Shown here: positions 17,490 through 25,819 of the stretch, piece by piece | Numbering within the stretch: position 1 is the stretch's first letter | Layout: each line of letters starts with the position of its first letter | Origin: an uncultured Erysipelotrichaceae bacterium | GTDB lineage: Bacteria > Bacillota_I > Bacilli_A > Erysipelotrichales > Erysipelotrichaceae | Length of the DNA: 64,000 bases | Direction: 5' to 3' | Assembly (NCBI GenBank): GCA_903789495.1 | Contig: CAIFEQ010000002.1 | Coordinates: forward strand, 17,572-81,571 | Translations under genes and position numbers: made by a program | Notes under the pieces: model-generated | Databases searched by the model: none | Told to the model about the DNA's origin: nothing | The model's input: only the letters and a program-made list of their open reading frames with translations

Positions 17490-18566
17490 TCAGCCCTCCT
17501 GTTTCTTCTGTGCGTTCATGTAATTCTGAATCATCAGTACCATCTTGACCGCCATGGCATCATCCAGCCGGCGCAGGTCAAAGCCGGTATTCTTTTCAAT
17601 TTTGTTCAGACGGTAGATCAGGGAATTCCGGTTGATATACAGCTGCCGGCTGGTATCCGTCACACTCAGATCATTCTCAAAGAATTTCCGGATGGTAAAG
17701 ATAAGTTCTGGATCCAGGGAGTCCCACTGTTCTTTCGTGAACATTTCATGCAGAAACTGCCGCATATCCGCTTCTGACAGCTTGGAAACCAGACCAGCTA
17801 TGCCCATCCGGTCATAGCGAACCACGGAGCGGACCGGATCAAAGGCATTGCATGCATACAAGGCGGCATCCGCCTGCTGAAAGGCTTCCGGCAGATCATG
17901 CATGTCCCTGAACAGCAGACCGATGCCGACCTGCAGACTGATCTGGTACTGACGGTTGATCTTCTCCACCATCTTCTCCATTTCATCCTTGATGAGAGAC
18001 AGATCTTTTTCCTTCAGTGCTTCCTTGACCAGGACAACATTCTGATGTTCGGAGGAATAGATAAAGTCGTGGCCGCGGTCGGTCAGCAGAGAATCCACGA
18101 TGCTGTACAGTTTCGAAGCTGGCATGCCGGAACAATGAATCACACAGACATAGCGGTCCGCCGGGTTGCGGATGTGCAGAGCCTTAAGCCGGTCATACAG
18201 AACGGCATTGTCAATTTCCCGGGCTGCAATCTGGCGGACAAATTCATTGGTATCGTCCTTTTCATCTTTCATTGCAAGCATGGCTTCCAGCGAGCCTGCC
18301 AGCAGTTCGGCTTCCAGAGAAGCCTTTTCACCTGTCTCGTCAACGAAGACATACCATTTTTCACTGGCGGTCTGCTGAAACTTCCGATAAGTCGAGCCTT
18401 CATGGATAAAGGCGCTGCTGTTAAAAGGAATGCCGGAGCGCACGGATCCGGTCTGGGAATCGGCAGAACAAGCCAGCACCAGTCCTGAGGAGTCAATCAC
18501 GCCAAAAACGGAAGAAACCCGCAGGCGCATGTCTCCCACATAACGGCGAAAAAGAGAATTGTACAT
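17490..18566 (-). CDS. CdaR/PucR-family transcriptional regulator
   Basis: The protein has 358 residues from the ATG at 18566 (MYNSLFRRYVGDM). The N-terminal part reads SSVFGVIDSSGLVLACS, resembling a GAF or sugar-diacid recognition domain. A GGDEF-like middle region follows, and the C-terminus is the PucR/CdaR helix-turn-helix (DLSVTDTSRQLYINRNSLIY). Relatives activate sugar-diacid or purine catabolic operons. A longer frame reaches 18692, but the extra residues have no support. It is the first gene of a two-gene regulator operon with the PrpR-like protein and faces the uxuA-like pseudogene across about 430 bases. The inducer may be glucarate, galactarate or glycerate; this is inference. Confidence 0.82.
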   Translation of the reverse strand: MYNSLFRRYVGDMRLRVSSVFGVIDSSGLVLACSADSQTGSVRSGIPFNSSAFIHEGSTYRKFQQTASEKWYVFVDETGEKASLEAELLAGSLEAMLAMKDEKDDTNEFVRQIAAREIDNAVLYDRLKALHIRNPADRYVCVIHCSGMPASKLYSIVDSLLTDRGHDFIYSSEHQNVVLVKEALKEKDLSLIKDEMEKMVEKINRQYQISLQVGIGLLFRDMHDLPEAFQQADAALYACNAFDPVRSVVRYDRMGIAGLVSKLSEADMRQFLHEMFTKEQWDSLDPELIFTIRKFFENDLSVTDTSRQLYINRNSLIYRLNKIEKNTGFDLRRLDDAMAVKMVLMIQNYMNAQKKQEG

Positions 18567-18992
18567 GGAAATATCACCCGCCCATTTCACAATGAAACGA
18601 AATCTTTCAAGCAGATTATACAACCGTTCGCCTGCCAGCAAAAAATGTCTTTCCCTTCCTGCCTTCTGCGCAAGAATACAGAATGCGGTCATCGGAAGAG
18701 AACCGGACAGGGATTCAGAACGCTGTTTATGGTCAAGAAGCCATGGTCTGAGAAAGTTTTCAGCTGCATAGCAAGATCACTTCAATTCTTTGCTTTGTTC
18801 GCGTCAGCTGCTCATGGTTGGGACGGAAAACGAACGGAATGAAACCTCCTGGTTCAGATAATTTCACTTTTCCACATTTTCTGCATTTCAGCGGAAGAAA
18901 AGATTTTCCTTTTCGTTCTCCGTAATAGGATTTGCCCCGTTTTTTCCTTATTCTGAACGTACAGGATAAAGGAAGTAGAGGAACAGAAAATT
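18567..18992. promoter_or_regulatory. Divergent regulatory region
   Basis: About 425 bases between the CdaR/PucR-like gene (minus) and the uxuA-like pseudogene (plus). No supported gene. The right part is T-rich and should hold the plus-strand promoter; no clear consensus pair was found. Confidence 0.4.
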
Positions 18993-19982
18993 ATGGCAAT
19001 TACCATGCAGATCCCTGTACTGTTCTCCAAAAAGGCCAGTACACCGGATAATGAATTACAGCTCATCCGCGAAATGGGCATTACCAACGTTGATCTCAAC
19101 TTCGACTATGAAACATGCAATTACGATGACCTGTCTGCCGTTCTGGAGCACCTGAAGCAGTTTGGTCTGGAAGCCGGCAACCTCTCCTGCATGCCGCTGC
19201 AGAAGAACAAGATCATTGATCTGGGCTGGGATACCAGAGATGCTGAAATTTACAAGTATAATGATCTGATCCGGCTTGCTCACAAAGTCAATGTCCCGAT
19301 TGTTTCCGTTGCCTGGCAGCCGAATGGCATCCTGCGCACCGGCCGGATGTAATTCAAGTGTGCCCAGGGGGGTATTACGGGTTATGTCGATATGGAGGAA
19401 ATCTCGAAGCGGTAAAATGCCAACGACCGGCTGTACACAGTCGATGAAATCTGGGAGAACTTCGCATATTTCCTGAAGAAGACCCTGCCGGTAGCGGAAG
19501 CGGAGGGCGTCCGCATGGCCCTGCATCCCAATGATCCGCCGGTGGAATATCTGGCTGGCGTCGGTTCGCTGATTTACCGGACCGAAGACTATAACCGGGC
19601 TTTTGCCTTAGCAAATGAATCGCCTGCACTGGCCATGAAGATGTGCATCGGCTGCTGGCTGGAAGGCGGCAGTGCCTTCGGCGATCTGATGGCCGACATT
19701 GAAGACTTCTGCAAGCGCGACAAGATTGTCGTAGTCCACTTCCGCAACGTTACTTCTACCATTCCTTATTTCGAAGAAGTCCTGGCTGAAGATGGCTATG
19801 CTGATATGTATGCCATCATGAAGAAATTCGTGGAGTGCGGCTATGACGGACTGATGTCTGTCGATCATGTCTTCTCCCCGCATGAAAAGGACAATCCCAA
19901 CCGCACCGTCGGATACTGCTATCCGACAGGCTATGCCAAAGGCCTGCTGCACACAGCTGAAGCCGAAGCAGGCAAGCACTGA
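18993..19982 (+). pseudogene. UxuA-like (mannonate dehydratase family) TIM-barrel gene with two in-frame TAA codons
   Basis: An ATG at 18993 with AAAGGAAG upstream opens a single reading frame of 329 codons to TAA at 19980, interrupted by TAA at 19350-19352 (after RTGRM) and TAA at 19413-19415 (after EEISKR). There is no frameshift. The parts before, between and after the stops all look coding: AITMQIPVLFSKK, GGITGYVDMEEIS, RMALHPNDPPVEYLAGVG, KMCIGCWLEGG, HFRNVTST and GLMSVDHVFSP. The HPNDPP and HFRNV motifs match the manganese-dependent mannonate dehydratase UxuA and relatives. Both stops are one change from a lysine codon. The gene is probably recently inactivated; it would have acted on a sugar acid, in keeping with the glucarate genes beside it. 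Confidence 0.85.
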
Positions 19983-20018
19983 ACATTCTCCTCCTTCTGA
20001 ACAATTGATGCAGCAAAG

Positions 20019-20046
20019 AGGTTCCGTTTATAGCGGAATCTTTTTC
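20019..20046 (+). terminator. Rho-independent terminator of the uxuA-like pseudogene
   Basis: AGGTTCCG and CGGAATCT form an 8-bp stem followed by TTTTTC. Confidence 0.75.
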
Positions 20047-20065
20047 ATAGATTTGGGAGATAAGG

Positions 20066-20090
20066 AAAAGGCCTGTCTGACTGACAGGCC
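20066..20090 (-). terminator. Rho-independent terminator of garK
   Basis: On the minus strand GGCCTGTC pairs with GACAGGCC, followed by TTTTCCTT. It is about 120 bases downstream of the garK stop. Confidence 0.7.
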
Positions 20091-20210
20091 AGAGCGTCAT
20101 GGTTAAACTGCAGCCGACAGCCTGAACCTGATGCTGTTCAGGCCCGCCAGCCGTTTTCGGATCGTCATGAACGGACAGCGGAGAATGCTCTCAGATTGCT
20201 TCTCTGCTGT

Positions 20211-21335
20211 TCATTCTGTCATTTCTCTGATCATGTCCTGTACGGCCAGGGGAATGTAAGCCGTCGGATTCCGGATACACTCCTCTGTTGCTGCATAGGC
20301 GGTCAGCGGATAAGCATGAACCCGGTGCCGCTGCAGCTGCTCCTGACTCAGAGCACAGCTGCCGCAGATTGAGCAGACCGGCTTGCCGTTGTTTCCTTTG
20401 AGAATACCGGTCAGTACCTTGCCCTCCAGACTCTGACTGTCCAGACGTCCCTCGCCTGTGACAATCAGATCTGCAGTACTGACATACTGGTAGAAATTCG
20501 TGATCTTCAGCAGCTCATCGATTCCGCTGCGGATCTCGGCATTCAGGAAAGCTGCGCACCCGCCGCCAAGTCCGCCGGCAGCGCCGGCCCCTGGCATGGT
20601 TCTGAGATCCGGCATGCCCGCCTGGATCAGCAGGCTGGCCAGGTGATCCAGTCCTTCATCCAGAATCTTCTGCTGCTGAGGATCTGCCCCTTTCTGCGGT
20701 CCATAGACATAGGCGGCGCCGTTCGGTCCGGTCAGAGGATTATTCACATCGCTCATCACGATGAACTCGGATTCCGCAATGCGGGGATCCCGGTTCTGCA
20801 GATCAATCTTCTGAATGTCCTGCAGACTGCCGCCGGCCGGAACGAAGGATCTGCCCTCCCGGTCCAGGAACTGCACCCCCAGAGCCGATGCCATGCCGCA
20901 GCCGCCGTCTGTGGTGGCACTGCCGCCGACACAGATCTCAAAGTGCCGGATCCCCTGATCCAGCGCATCTCTGATCAGCTGCCCGACACCATAGGTAGTT
21001 GCCGTCAGAGGATGCAGGCCGATCTGTTTCGTCAGACCGCTGGCCTGAGCCATCTCGATGATGGCCGTCTTCTCATGCGCATTGTCAATGATGCCATAGC
21101 TGGCCTGGATGCTGCGGCCATCGGGAGAGCATACGGTAATCGTATGCCGTTCTCCCGGAATGCAGCCAAGGATGGTGTCCAGACTTCCCTCACCGCCGTC
21201 TGCCATGGGAATCCGGATCAGCTGAAACTGACTGTTGATCCGTTTCAGTTCATCCGCGATCAGACTGGCTGCTTCCACAGCGGTCAGGGAACCCTTGAAA
21301 CTGTCTGGGATGATGAGAACTGTCTGTATTTTCAT
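20211..21335 (-). CDS. garK: Glycerate 2-kinase
   Basis: The enzyme has 374 residues and phosphorylates D-glycerate, the last step linking glucarate breakdown to glycolysis. Family marks are PDSFKGSLTA near the N-terminus, PMADGGEGS, the glycine-rich GGSATTDGGCGMASALG and AGAAGGLGGG, and VTGEGRLDSQS. Length matches the GarK/GlxK group (about 375-380). It lies 100 bases downstream of cdaR on the same strand and probably shares its promoter. It completes a chain with gudD, the lyase and garR, although it is in a separate unit about 5 kb away. Confidence 0.92.
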   Translation of the reverse strand: MKIQTVLIIPDSFKGSLTAVEAASLIADELKRINSQFQLIRIPMADGGEGSLDTILGCIPGERHTITVCSPDGRSIQASYGIIDNAHEKTAIIEMAQASGLTKQIGLHPLTATTYGVGQLIRDALDQGIRHFEICVGGSATTDGGCGMASALGVQFLDREGRSFVPAGGSLQDIQKIDLQNRDPRIAESEFIVMSDVNNPLTGPNGAAYVYGPQKGADPQQQKILDEGLDHLASLLIQAGMPDLRTMPGAGAAGGLGGGCAAFLNAEIRSGIDELLKITNFYQYVSTADLIVTGEGRLDSQSLEGKVLTGILKGNNGKPVCSICGSCALSQEQLQRHRVHAYPLTAYAATEECIRNPTAYIPLAVQDMIREMTE

Positions 21336-21434
21336 TTCCGTCCTCCCGTTTATAAAAGGAACTCCAACCTTAGTTTAGAATTCCTTCTTTTTCACAACAA
21401 TGTTCTGCGTGACAAAGTATTTCAGAATTTTCTG

Positions 21435-22580
21435 TTACCGGGATGATTCAAGTCTCATTTCGTCATAGAATTCCAGCGCCAGCTGATAGAGGAACAGGGC
21501 ATGATAGCTGCGCGGATCCTGACCGGTCGTCTCGGCAAGCTTGCGCAGACGGTATTGCACGCTGTTCTTATGCAGGTTCAGCTTCTGGGCAACGGCTGTA
21601 AGAGAACCGTTTTCGGCAATATAGATGCGCAGGAACTGCATCCACTCATCCAGATCCGGCATCAGATCGTCGGTAAAGAGCTGCCGGATGAACGCTTTCT
21701 TCTCATTCTTGTCCGGGATCTGCATCAGCAGATGCAGGGGATCGAGTTCATCGTAGACGCAGACGGACTTCTTCTGCCGGCTGGCGGTCATCAGGGCTGT
21801 TTCAGCCCGGATGTAGGCATCCCGGGGAGTCTGACAGCCGGGACTGCTGATGCCGGCCTGCAGGGAAAATCCGTACTTTCTTTCGATGACTTCCTGCAGG
21901 TCTGCCATGGCCTGCAGCAGTTCCGGATCAGTGTATTCCGGCAGGAGCGAGATGACCTTCAGGCCGGACTGATAGGATTCGGCCTGCAGACGGTTATGCA
22001 GCAGATTGATTACTGTCTGGCCGATCTGGACCAGCTGTTCTTTTTCTTCGACTTCTTTTCCTTTCAGATCGATTTCCACCACTGCCAGGCGTCTGAACCG
22101 GGAGACATCGATCTGCAGCAGTTCTGCCTGCCGGGCTGACTGCTCGGTCATGGTGTCGGAAAGCCGGCCGAAGATGTATTCTTCCAGAAAGCTGTCATGG
22201 GCCTTCTGGTAGATCATTTCCTGATCCTTGCGGTAGTTCTCTGCCAGCATGATCTCGGTCATCCGCTTGACGATCTGGCCGTAATTGGAGACCACCTGGC
22301 TCTGACCGGTGATGCCGATGACGCCGACGATCTCGTTGTTCAGCAGGATCGGCAGGTTGATGCCGTTGACGGCACCCTCATATTCATCATTGCGTTCAAT
22401 GACGAGATCTTTCAGGTTGTTCTGAATGATATGCAAAGCCCCGCCATGCACCGTACCGATGCGGGCGGGATCCGTACTGTCAATGATGATGCCGTCTGTT
22501 CCGATGAAATTGATGTTCTGATGAATCAGGGCGGCGATCTGCGTCACAATCTGATGCACATTATCCTTGGATAGATTCAT
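21435..22580 (-). CDS. cdaR: Sugar diacid regulator CdaR
   Basis: The protein has 381 residues. The N-terminal sugar-diacid recognition domain (about 1-135) contains QNINFIGTDGIIIDSTDPAR and, later, IGITGQSQVVSNYGQIVKRM, closely matching the Diacid_rec family. The C-terminal PucR-type helix-turn-helix reads GSLTAVAQKLNLHKNSVQYR. CdaR proteins sense glucarate, galactarate or glycerate and activate gud and gar genes. Its place directly before garK supports that role here. The start at 22580 has only a weak ribosome binding site, but the match to CdaR begins right at the N-terminus. Confidence 0.9.
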   Translation of the reverse strand: MNLSKDNVHQIVTQIAALIHQNINFIGTDGIIIDSTDPARIGTVHGGALHIIQNNLKDLVIERNDEYEGAVNGINLPILLNNEIVGVIGITGQSQVVSNYGQIVKRMTEIMLAENYRKDQEMIYQKAHDSFLEEYIFGRLSDTMTEQSARQAELLQIDVSRFRRLAVVEIDLKGKEVEEKEQLVQIGQTVINLLHNRLQAESYQSGLKVISLLPEYTDPELLQAMADLQEVIERKYGFSLQAGISSPGCQTPRDAYIRAETALMTASRQKKSVCVYDELDPLHLLMQIPDKNEKKAFIRQLFTDDLMPDLDEWMQFLRIYIAENGSLTAVAQKLNLHKNSVQYRLRKLAETTGQDPRSYHALFLYQLALEFYDEMRLESSR

Positions 22581-22600
22581 GCGTTACTGTCTTTATGCCT

Positions 22601-22606
22601 ATTATA
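22601..22606 (-). promoter_or_regulatory. Putative -10 element of the cdaR promoter
   Basis: On the minus strand a perfect TATAAT lies about 20 bases before the cdaR start. The -35 region at the right distance is poor, as expected of an activator-dependent promoter. Confidence 0.45.
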
Positions 22607-22659
22607 GACAGAATCTGCTGAACCGAAACAGAACTAGCCTTGCCAAGGAGGAAGATTGC

Positions 22660-22693
22660 AAAAGAAAATCTCTGCCCCTTGCTGAGGCAGAGA
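22660..22693 (-). terminator. Rho-independent terminator of the MarR gene
   Basis: On the minus strand TCTCTGCC pairs with GGCAGAGA and is followed by TTTTCTTTT. Confidence 0.85.
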
Positions 22694-22704
22694 AGTTCTG
22701 CGTT

Positions 22705-23388
22705 TCAGTCTTCCGGACTGATCTTGTTCAGCAGATCGATCAGGGTTTTCTTTTCCTCATCGGTCAGGTTCCCGAAGAGATCCGCGAACTGGGCACTGCG
22801 TTCGTCCTCCAGCTCGGCTGCCCGGCTCTGGCCCTTTTCGGTCAGAGAGATCAGGGTAGCCCGCTTGTCGCTGGGATCCGGTATCCGCTGGATATACCCG
22901 CCGTCTTCCAGACGATCCAGGAATTCTGACATGCTCGAGGCATTGACGCCCATCTGCTGAGCGATCTCTTTCTGATGCATGCCAGCAGGGGCATCATTCA
23001 GGATTTCCAGGATATGTTCACGGGCCATCGGTCCCCGGTGCGGACGCGGTCCTCTGGGGCCGTCATCCGGTCCATGCCTGCGGCACTCATGCGGCGGCAT
23101 CTCTTCCGGACCGTGCATGTGACGTCCGCATTCTCTGTCTTCCGGACCAGGTCCGCGGTGACCGCACTCCCTGTCTTCCGGTCCATGCATATGACGTTCA
23201 CACGACATGTCTCCGGGACCCCGGTCATGGCCTCTGCCATGTCCGCAGCCGCAGTGTTCTTCCTCTTCCGGGAAGGGCGGCATCCCCTCAGGCGGGGCGG
23301 GCATCTCCTCCGGACGAGGTCCGCGCGGACGCAGCTGACGCCGGGTTCTGCGCAGGGCTTCAAACAACTGTTCATCTAACGATTTCAT
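22705..23388 (-). CDS. MarR-family regulator with His/Cys/Pro-rich insert
   Basis: The protein has 227 residues from the ATG at 23388 (MKSLDEQLFEALRRT), which follows a perfect AAAGGAGGTG. The C-terminal half is a normal MarR winged helix (HQKEIAQQMGVNASSMSEFL, then DRLEDGGYIQRIPDPSDKRA). Between an N-terminal helix and this domain lies an insert of about 100 residues very rich in His, Cys, Arg, Gly, Pro and Glu, with tandem copies of CGR/ER-HMHGPED/EE and GPEDRECG. The insert looks like a metal-binding segment, so the regulator may sense or buffer Cu, Zn or Ni. Its promoter carries two palindromes, so it probably controls itself. The target beyond itself is unknown; the TetR-MATE pair is adjacent. 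Confidence 0.85.
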   Translation of the reverse strand: MKSLDEQLFEALRRTRRQLRPRGPRPEEMPAPPEGMPPFPEEEEHCGCGHGRGHDRGPGDMSCERHMHGPEDRECGHRGPGPEDRECGRHMHGPEEMPPHECRRHGPDDGPRGPRPHRGPMAREHILEILNDAPAGMHQKEIAQQMGVNASSMSEFLDRLEDGGYIQRIPDPSDKRATLISLTEKGQSRAAELEDERSAQFADLFGNLTDEEKKTLIDLLNKISPED

Positions 23389-23405
23389 GTCGTTCACCTC
23401 CTTTC

Positions 23406-23419
23406 GTTTGGTACCGAAC
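23406..23419. promoter_or_regulatory. Operator 1 of the MarR gene
   Basis: GTTTGGTACCGAAC is a near-perfect palindrome centred on GGTACC. It overlaps the predicted transcription start of the MarR promoter and shares the pattern TTYGGTRCCGAA with operator 2. Confidence 0.65.
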
Positions 23420-23421
23420 AT

Positions 23422-23450
23422 TTTATAGCATGAGAGCTCCTTCCTGTCAA
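23422..23450 (-). promoter_or_regulatory. Sigma-A promoter of the MarR gene
   Basis: On the minus strand TTGACA (23445-23450) and TATAAA (23422-23427) are separated by exactly 17 bases. This is the best promoter match in the window. Confidence 0.8.
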
Positions 23451-23453
23451 CTG

Positions 23454-23467
23454 TTTCGGTGCCGAAA
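23454..23467. promoter_or_regulatory. Operator 2 of the MarR gene
   Basis: TTTCGGTGCCGAAA is a palindrome with six-base arms just upstream of the -35 element. Its core TTCGGTGCCGAA is the sister of operator 1, with centres 48 bases apart. Confidence 0.65.
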
Positions 23468-23493
23468 TATTAATTTTTCTCCCGATGGGACAG

Positions 23494-23518
23494 AAGAAAA
23501 AGAGACCAGATTGGTCTC
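23494..23518 (-). terminator. Rho-independent terminator of the TetR gene, overlapping its stop
   Basis: On the minus strand GAGACCA pairs with TGGTCTC (23502-23518), followed by TTTTTCTT. The stem overlaps the TetR stop codon. Confidence 0.8.
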
Positions 23519-24074
23519 ATGGAAGCTGGGGAAACAGATTCAGACAGAACTGCGCCATGGCGTGAGGGGATTCCTGTGCGCCGTTTTTCAGCCAGGTGAT
23601 GAGGATATTGCAGATAGCGCCGGAAAAACAGTAGATCCGGTATTTTTCCATCGACTTCTGCGGCATGGAACCGAACAGGCTCTCCGCATACTCATCCAGA
23701 AGATTCTGGAACATGTCGGCAAATCCGGCTCTGTACAGCGTCAGGACATAGGACTTGACGGAGAGAAAAACCGTAAAGAGTCTTTCCAGCGACTGGCCCA
23801 GCTGAGCACGGGGAACCGGTCCGTCCAGCTCCGGATCAATGCCTTCCATGACCATGTCATGAATGGTCTCCATGCCCTGACGCAGCACATCCTTCTTGGA
23901 CTGGAAATTGCGGTAGTAGGACGCCCGGGCGACGCCGGCCTTCTGGATGATGTCGGTGACGGTGATGGCTGAGAAGTCCTTTTCCATCAGCAGATCAAAC
24001 AGCGCTTCTGAGATGGCCCGGCGTACCCGTTCATTTTCTTCCGCATTGGAAGCGATCTTTCTTGTCTGACGCAT
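23517..24074 (-). CDS. TetR/AcrR-family regulator
   Basis: The protein has 185 residues from the ATG at 24074 (MRQTRKIAS), preceded by GAGGAAGAGG. The N-terminal TetR helix-turn-helix is clear: RRAISEALFDLLMEK, FSAITVTDIIQKAGVARASY and YRNFQSKKDVL. The C-terminal domain is the hydrophobic ligand-binding part. It is divergent from the MATE pump gene across 165 bases that contain two short palindromes, so it most likely represses the pump and itself. Confidence 0.9.
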   Translation of the reverse strand: MRQTRKIASNAEENERVRRAISEALFDLLMEKDFSAITVTDIIQKAGVARASYYRNFQSKKDVLRQGMETIHDMVMEGIDPELDGPVPRAQLGQSLERLFTVFLSVKSYVLTLYRAGFADMFQNLLDEYAESLFGSMPQKSMEKYRIYCFSGAICNILITWLKNGAQESPHAMAQFCLNLFPQLP

Positions 24075-24118
24075 GCCTCTTCCTCGGTTCAGATAATTTG
24101 TATCATCGAAATCCGGCA

Positions 24119-24152
24119 GTCTCAAGAGACAAAATGCTGTCTGATGCGACAG
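24119..24152. promoter_or_regulatory. Palindromes in the TetR-MATE divergent region
   Basis: GTCTC-AA-GAGAC (24119-24130) overlaps a likely -35 element (TTGAGA, minus strand) for the TetR gene. CTGTC-6-GACAG (24137-24152) follows. Both are candidate TetR operators. Confidence 0.45.
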
Positions 24153-24239
24153 ATAGCGGAAAAGTGGCTCAGCGGAGCCATTTTATTTTCTGTCGGCGGT
24201 GATATGCTTTGTATCAGCAAGGCAGGAGGAAGGACTCAA

Positions 24240-25625
24240 ATGAAGGAAAAGAAAGACTCTCTGGAAGTATTTGCCTCGGCTTCGATCCCGAAGGCCGTGC
24301 TGAGCAATACGATCCCGGCGATGGCCGCGATGCTGATGGTGCTGATCTACAACCTGGCAGATACCTTCTTCATCGGCCAGACCCACAATGCCCTGATGGT
24401 GGCGGCAGTTTCCCTGGCAACGCCGGTTTTCCTGATCTTCATGGCGCTGGGGACGATCTTCGGCATCGGCGGCACCAGCGTCATCTCCCGTTCGATCGGT
24501 GCCGGCCGGCAGGACTATGCCCGCCACGTCTGTGCCTTCTGCATGTGGGGCTGCACGATTGTCGGTATCATCATGACCATCCTGCTGCTGGTGTTCATGG
24601 ATCCGGTGCTGAGCCTGATCGGCGCCAGCGCCCAGACCTGGGAATACGCAAGACAGTACCTGCAGATTGTTGCCCTGGCCGGACCGTTCGTCATGATCTC
24701 GAACTGCTATGCCAACATCATCCGTGCCGAAGGGCATGCCGGTCTGGCCATGATCGGTCAGCTGGCAGGCAATCTGCTCAATGTCATTCTCGACCCGATC
24801 ATGATTCTCTCCTGGAACTGGGGCGTGGCCGGTGCCGCTGTCGCAACGGCCCTGAGCAATCTGATCAGTGCCCTCTACTATATCCATTACTTCCATACCG
24901 GCCGTTCCATTCTGAGCATCGCCTGGAAAGATGCGACGATTCATGACGGGGTCATGAAGAACGTTCTGTCCATCGGCATACCGGCAGCCCTGGGCGATAT
25001 GCTGATGAGCGTATCCAACATTCTGGTCAACGCCCGCATGGCCGCCTATGGCGACATGGCGGTGGCCGGCATCGGCGTGGCCATGAAGGTGACGATGATC
25101 ACCGGCATGATCTGCATCGGCTTCGGGCAGGGCGTGCAGCCGCTGCTGGGCTGGTGCGTCGGGGCAAAGAACTGGCCGCGTTTCCGCAGATCGCTGCGTT
25201 TCTCCGTTCTGTTTGCCCTGGCTCTGAGCACCGTGATGACCGTGGTCTGCTATGCCTATACCGGCGAAATCGTGCATGCCTTCCTGGATCAGGCGGAAGC
25301 CTATGCGTATGCCTGCCAGTTTGCCCGCATCCTGCTGAGCACCAGCTTCCTGTTCGGCATGTATTATGTTCTTTCCAATGCCCTGCAGGCCATGGGTGCG
25401 GCCGGCAGTGCGCTGATCATAAACATGAGCCGGCAGGGACTGATCTACATACCCGCGCTGTTCCTCCTGGAAAGCGTGATGGGCATGAACGGTCTGGTCT
25501 GGGCCCAGCCGTGTGCGGATGTGCTGTCTCTGATTCTGGTCATTGTGCTGTATCTGCATACCTACCGCAGGGTGACGGCAGACCAGGCGGAACCGGCCGC
25601 TCAGCTGGCCCAGACACACGCCTGA
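24240..25625 (+). CDS. MATE-family efflux pump
   Basis: The protein has 461 residues and 12 predicted helices in two related halves. LADTFFIGQTHNALMVAAVS in helix 1-2 and GIGGTSVISRSIGAGRQDYA are typical of the DinF/NorM-type MATE branch found in Bacillota; the second half repeats the pattern with FGQGVQPLLGW. It exports drugs or toxic metabolites with a Na+ or H+ gradient. The ATG at 24240 follows AGGAGGAAGG; a longer frame from 24144 is rejected. Control by the divergent TetR gene is likely. Confidence 0.9.
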   Translation: MKEKKDSLEVFASASIPKAVLSNTIPAMAAMLMVLIYNLADTFFIGQTHNALMVAAVSLATPVFLIFMALGTIFGIGGTSVISRSIGAGRQDYARHVCAFCMWGCTIVGIIMTILLLVFMDPVLSLIGASAQTWEYARQYLQIVALAGPFVMISNCYANIIRAEGHAGLAMIGQLAGNLLNVILDPIMILSWNWGVAGAAVATALSNLISALYYIHYFHTGRSILSIAWKDATIHDGVMKNVLSIGIPAALGDMLMSVSNILVNARMAAYGDMAVAGIGVAMKVTMITGMICIGFGQGVQPLLGWCVGAKNWPRFRRSLRFSVLFALALSTVMTVVCYAYTGEIVHAFLDQAEAYAYACQFARILLSTSFLFGMYYVLSNALQAMGAAGSALIINMSRQGLIYIPALFLLESVMGMNGLVWAQPCADVLSLILVIVLYLHTYRRVTADQAEPAAQLAQTHA

Positions 25626-25688
25626 GAAAGAAACGAAGGTCTGATAAGGAACTCTGCTTTCCTGTCTTCTGCCCTATCACCGGTTAAC

Positions 25689-25738
25689 AAAAACGGGTTC
25701 TGTTTCACTGAATGCTCAGTGAACAGTTCCCGTTTTCT
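25689..25738. terminator. Bidirectional terminator
   Basis: AAAACGGG...CCCGTTTT encloses TCACTGA/TCAGTGA, with T-runs on both strands. It can end the MATE transcript on the plus strand and the ABC operon on the minus strand. Confidence 0.85.
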
Positions 25739-25819
25739 TGAATTCAGGACCGGGTCCCCCAGCGTGTCTGGTTTCTGTCTAAGACAGCCTGGCTGCCCGG
25801 CCTTTCCGGAGGAGGAATC

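Noticed and set aside
20160..20215. Imperfect inverted repeat after garK as a terminator
   Set aside because: Arms have several mismatches and no T-run; the hairpin at 20066-20090 is better.
24183..25619. A 478-codon minus-strand frame opposite the MATE gene
   Set aside because: His/Gln/Asp-rich shadow with no start site; the MATE protein on the plus strand is certain.
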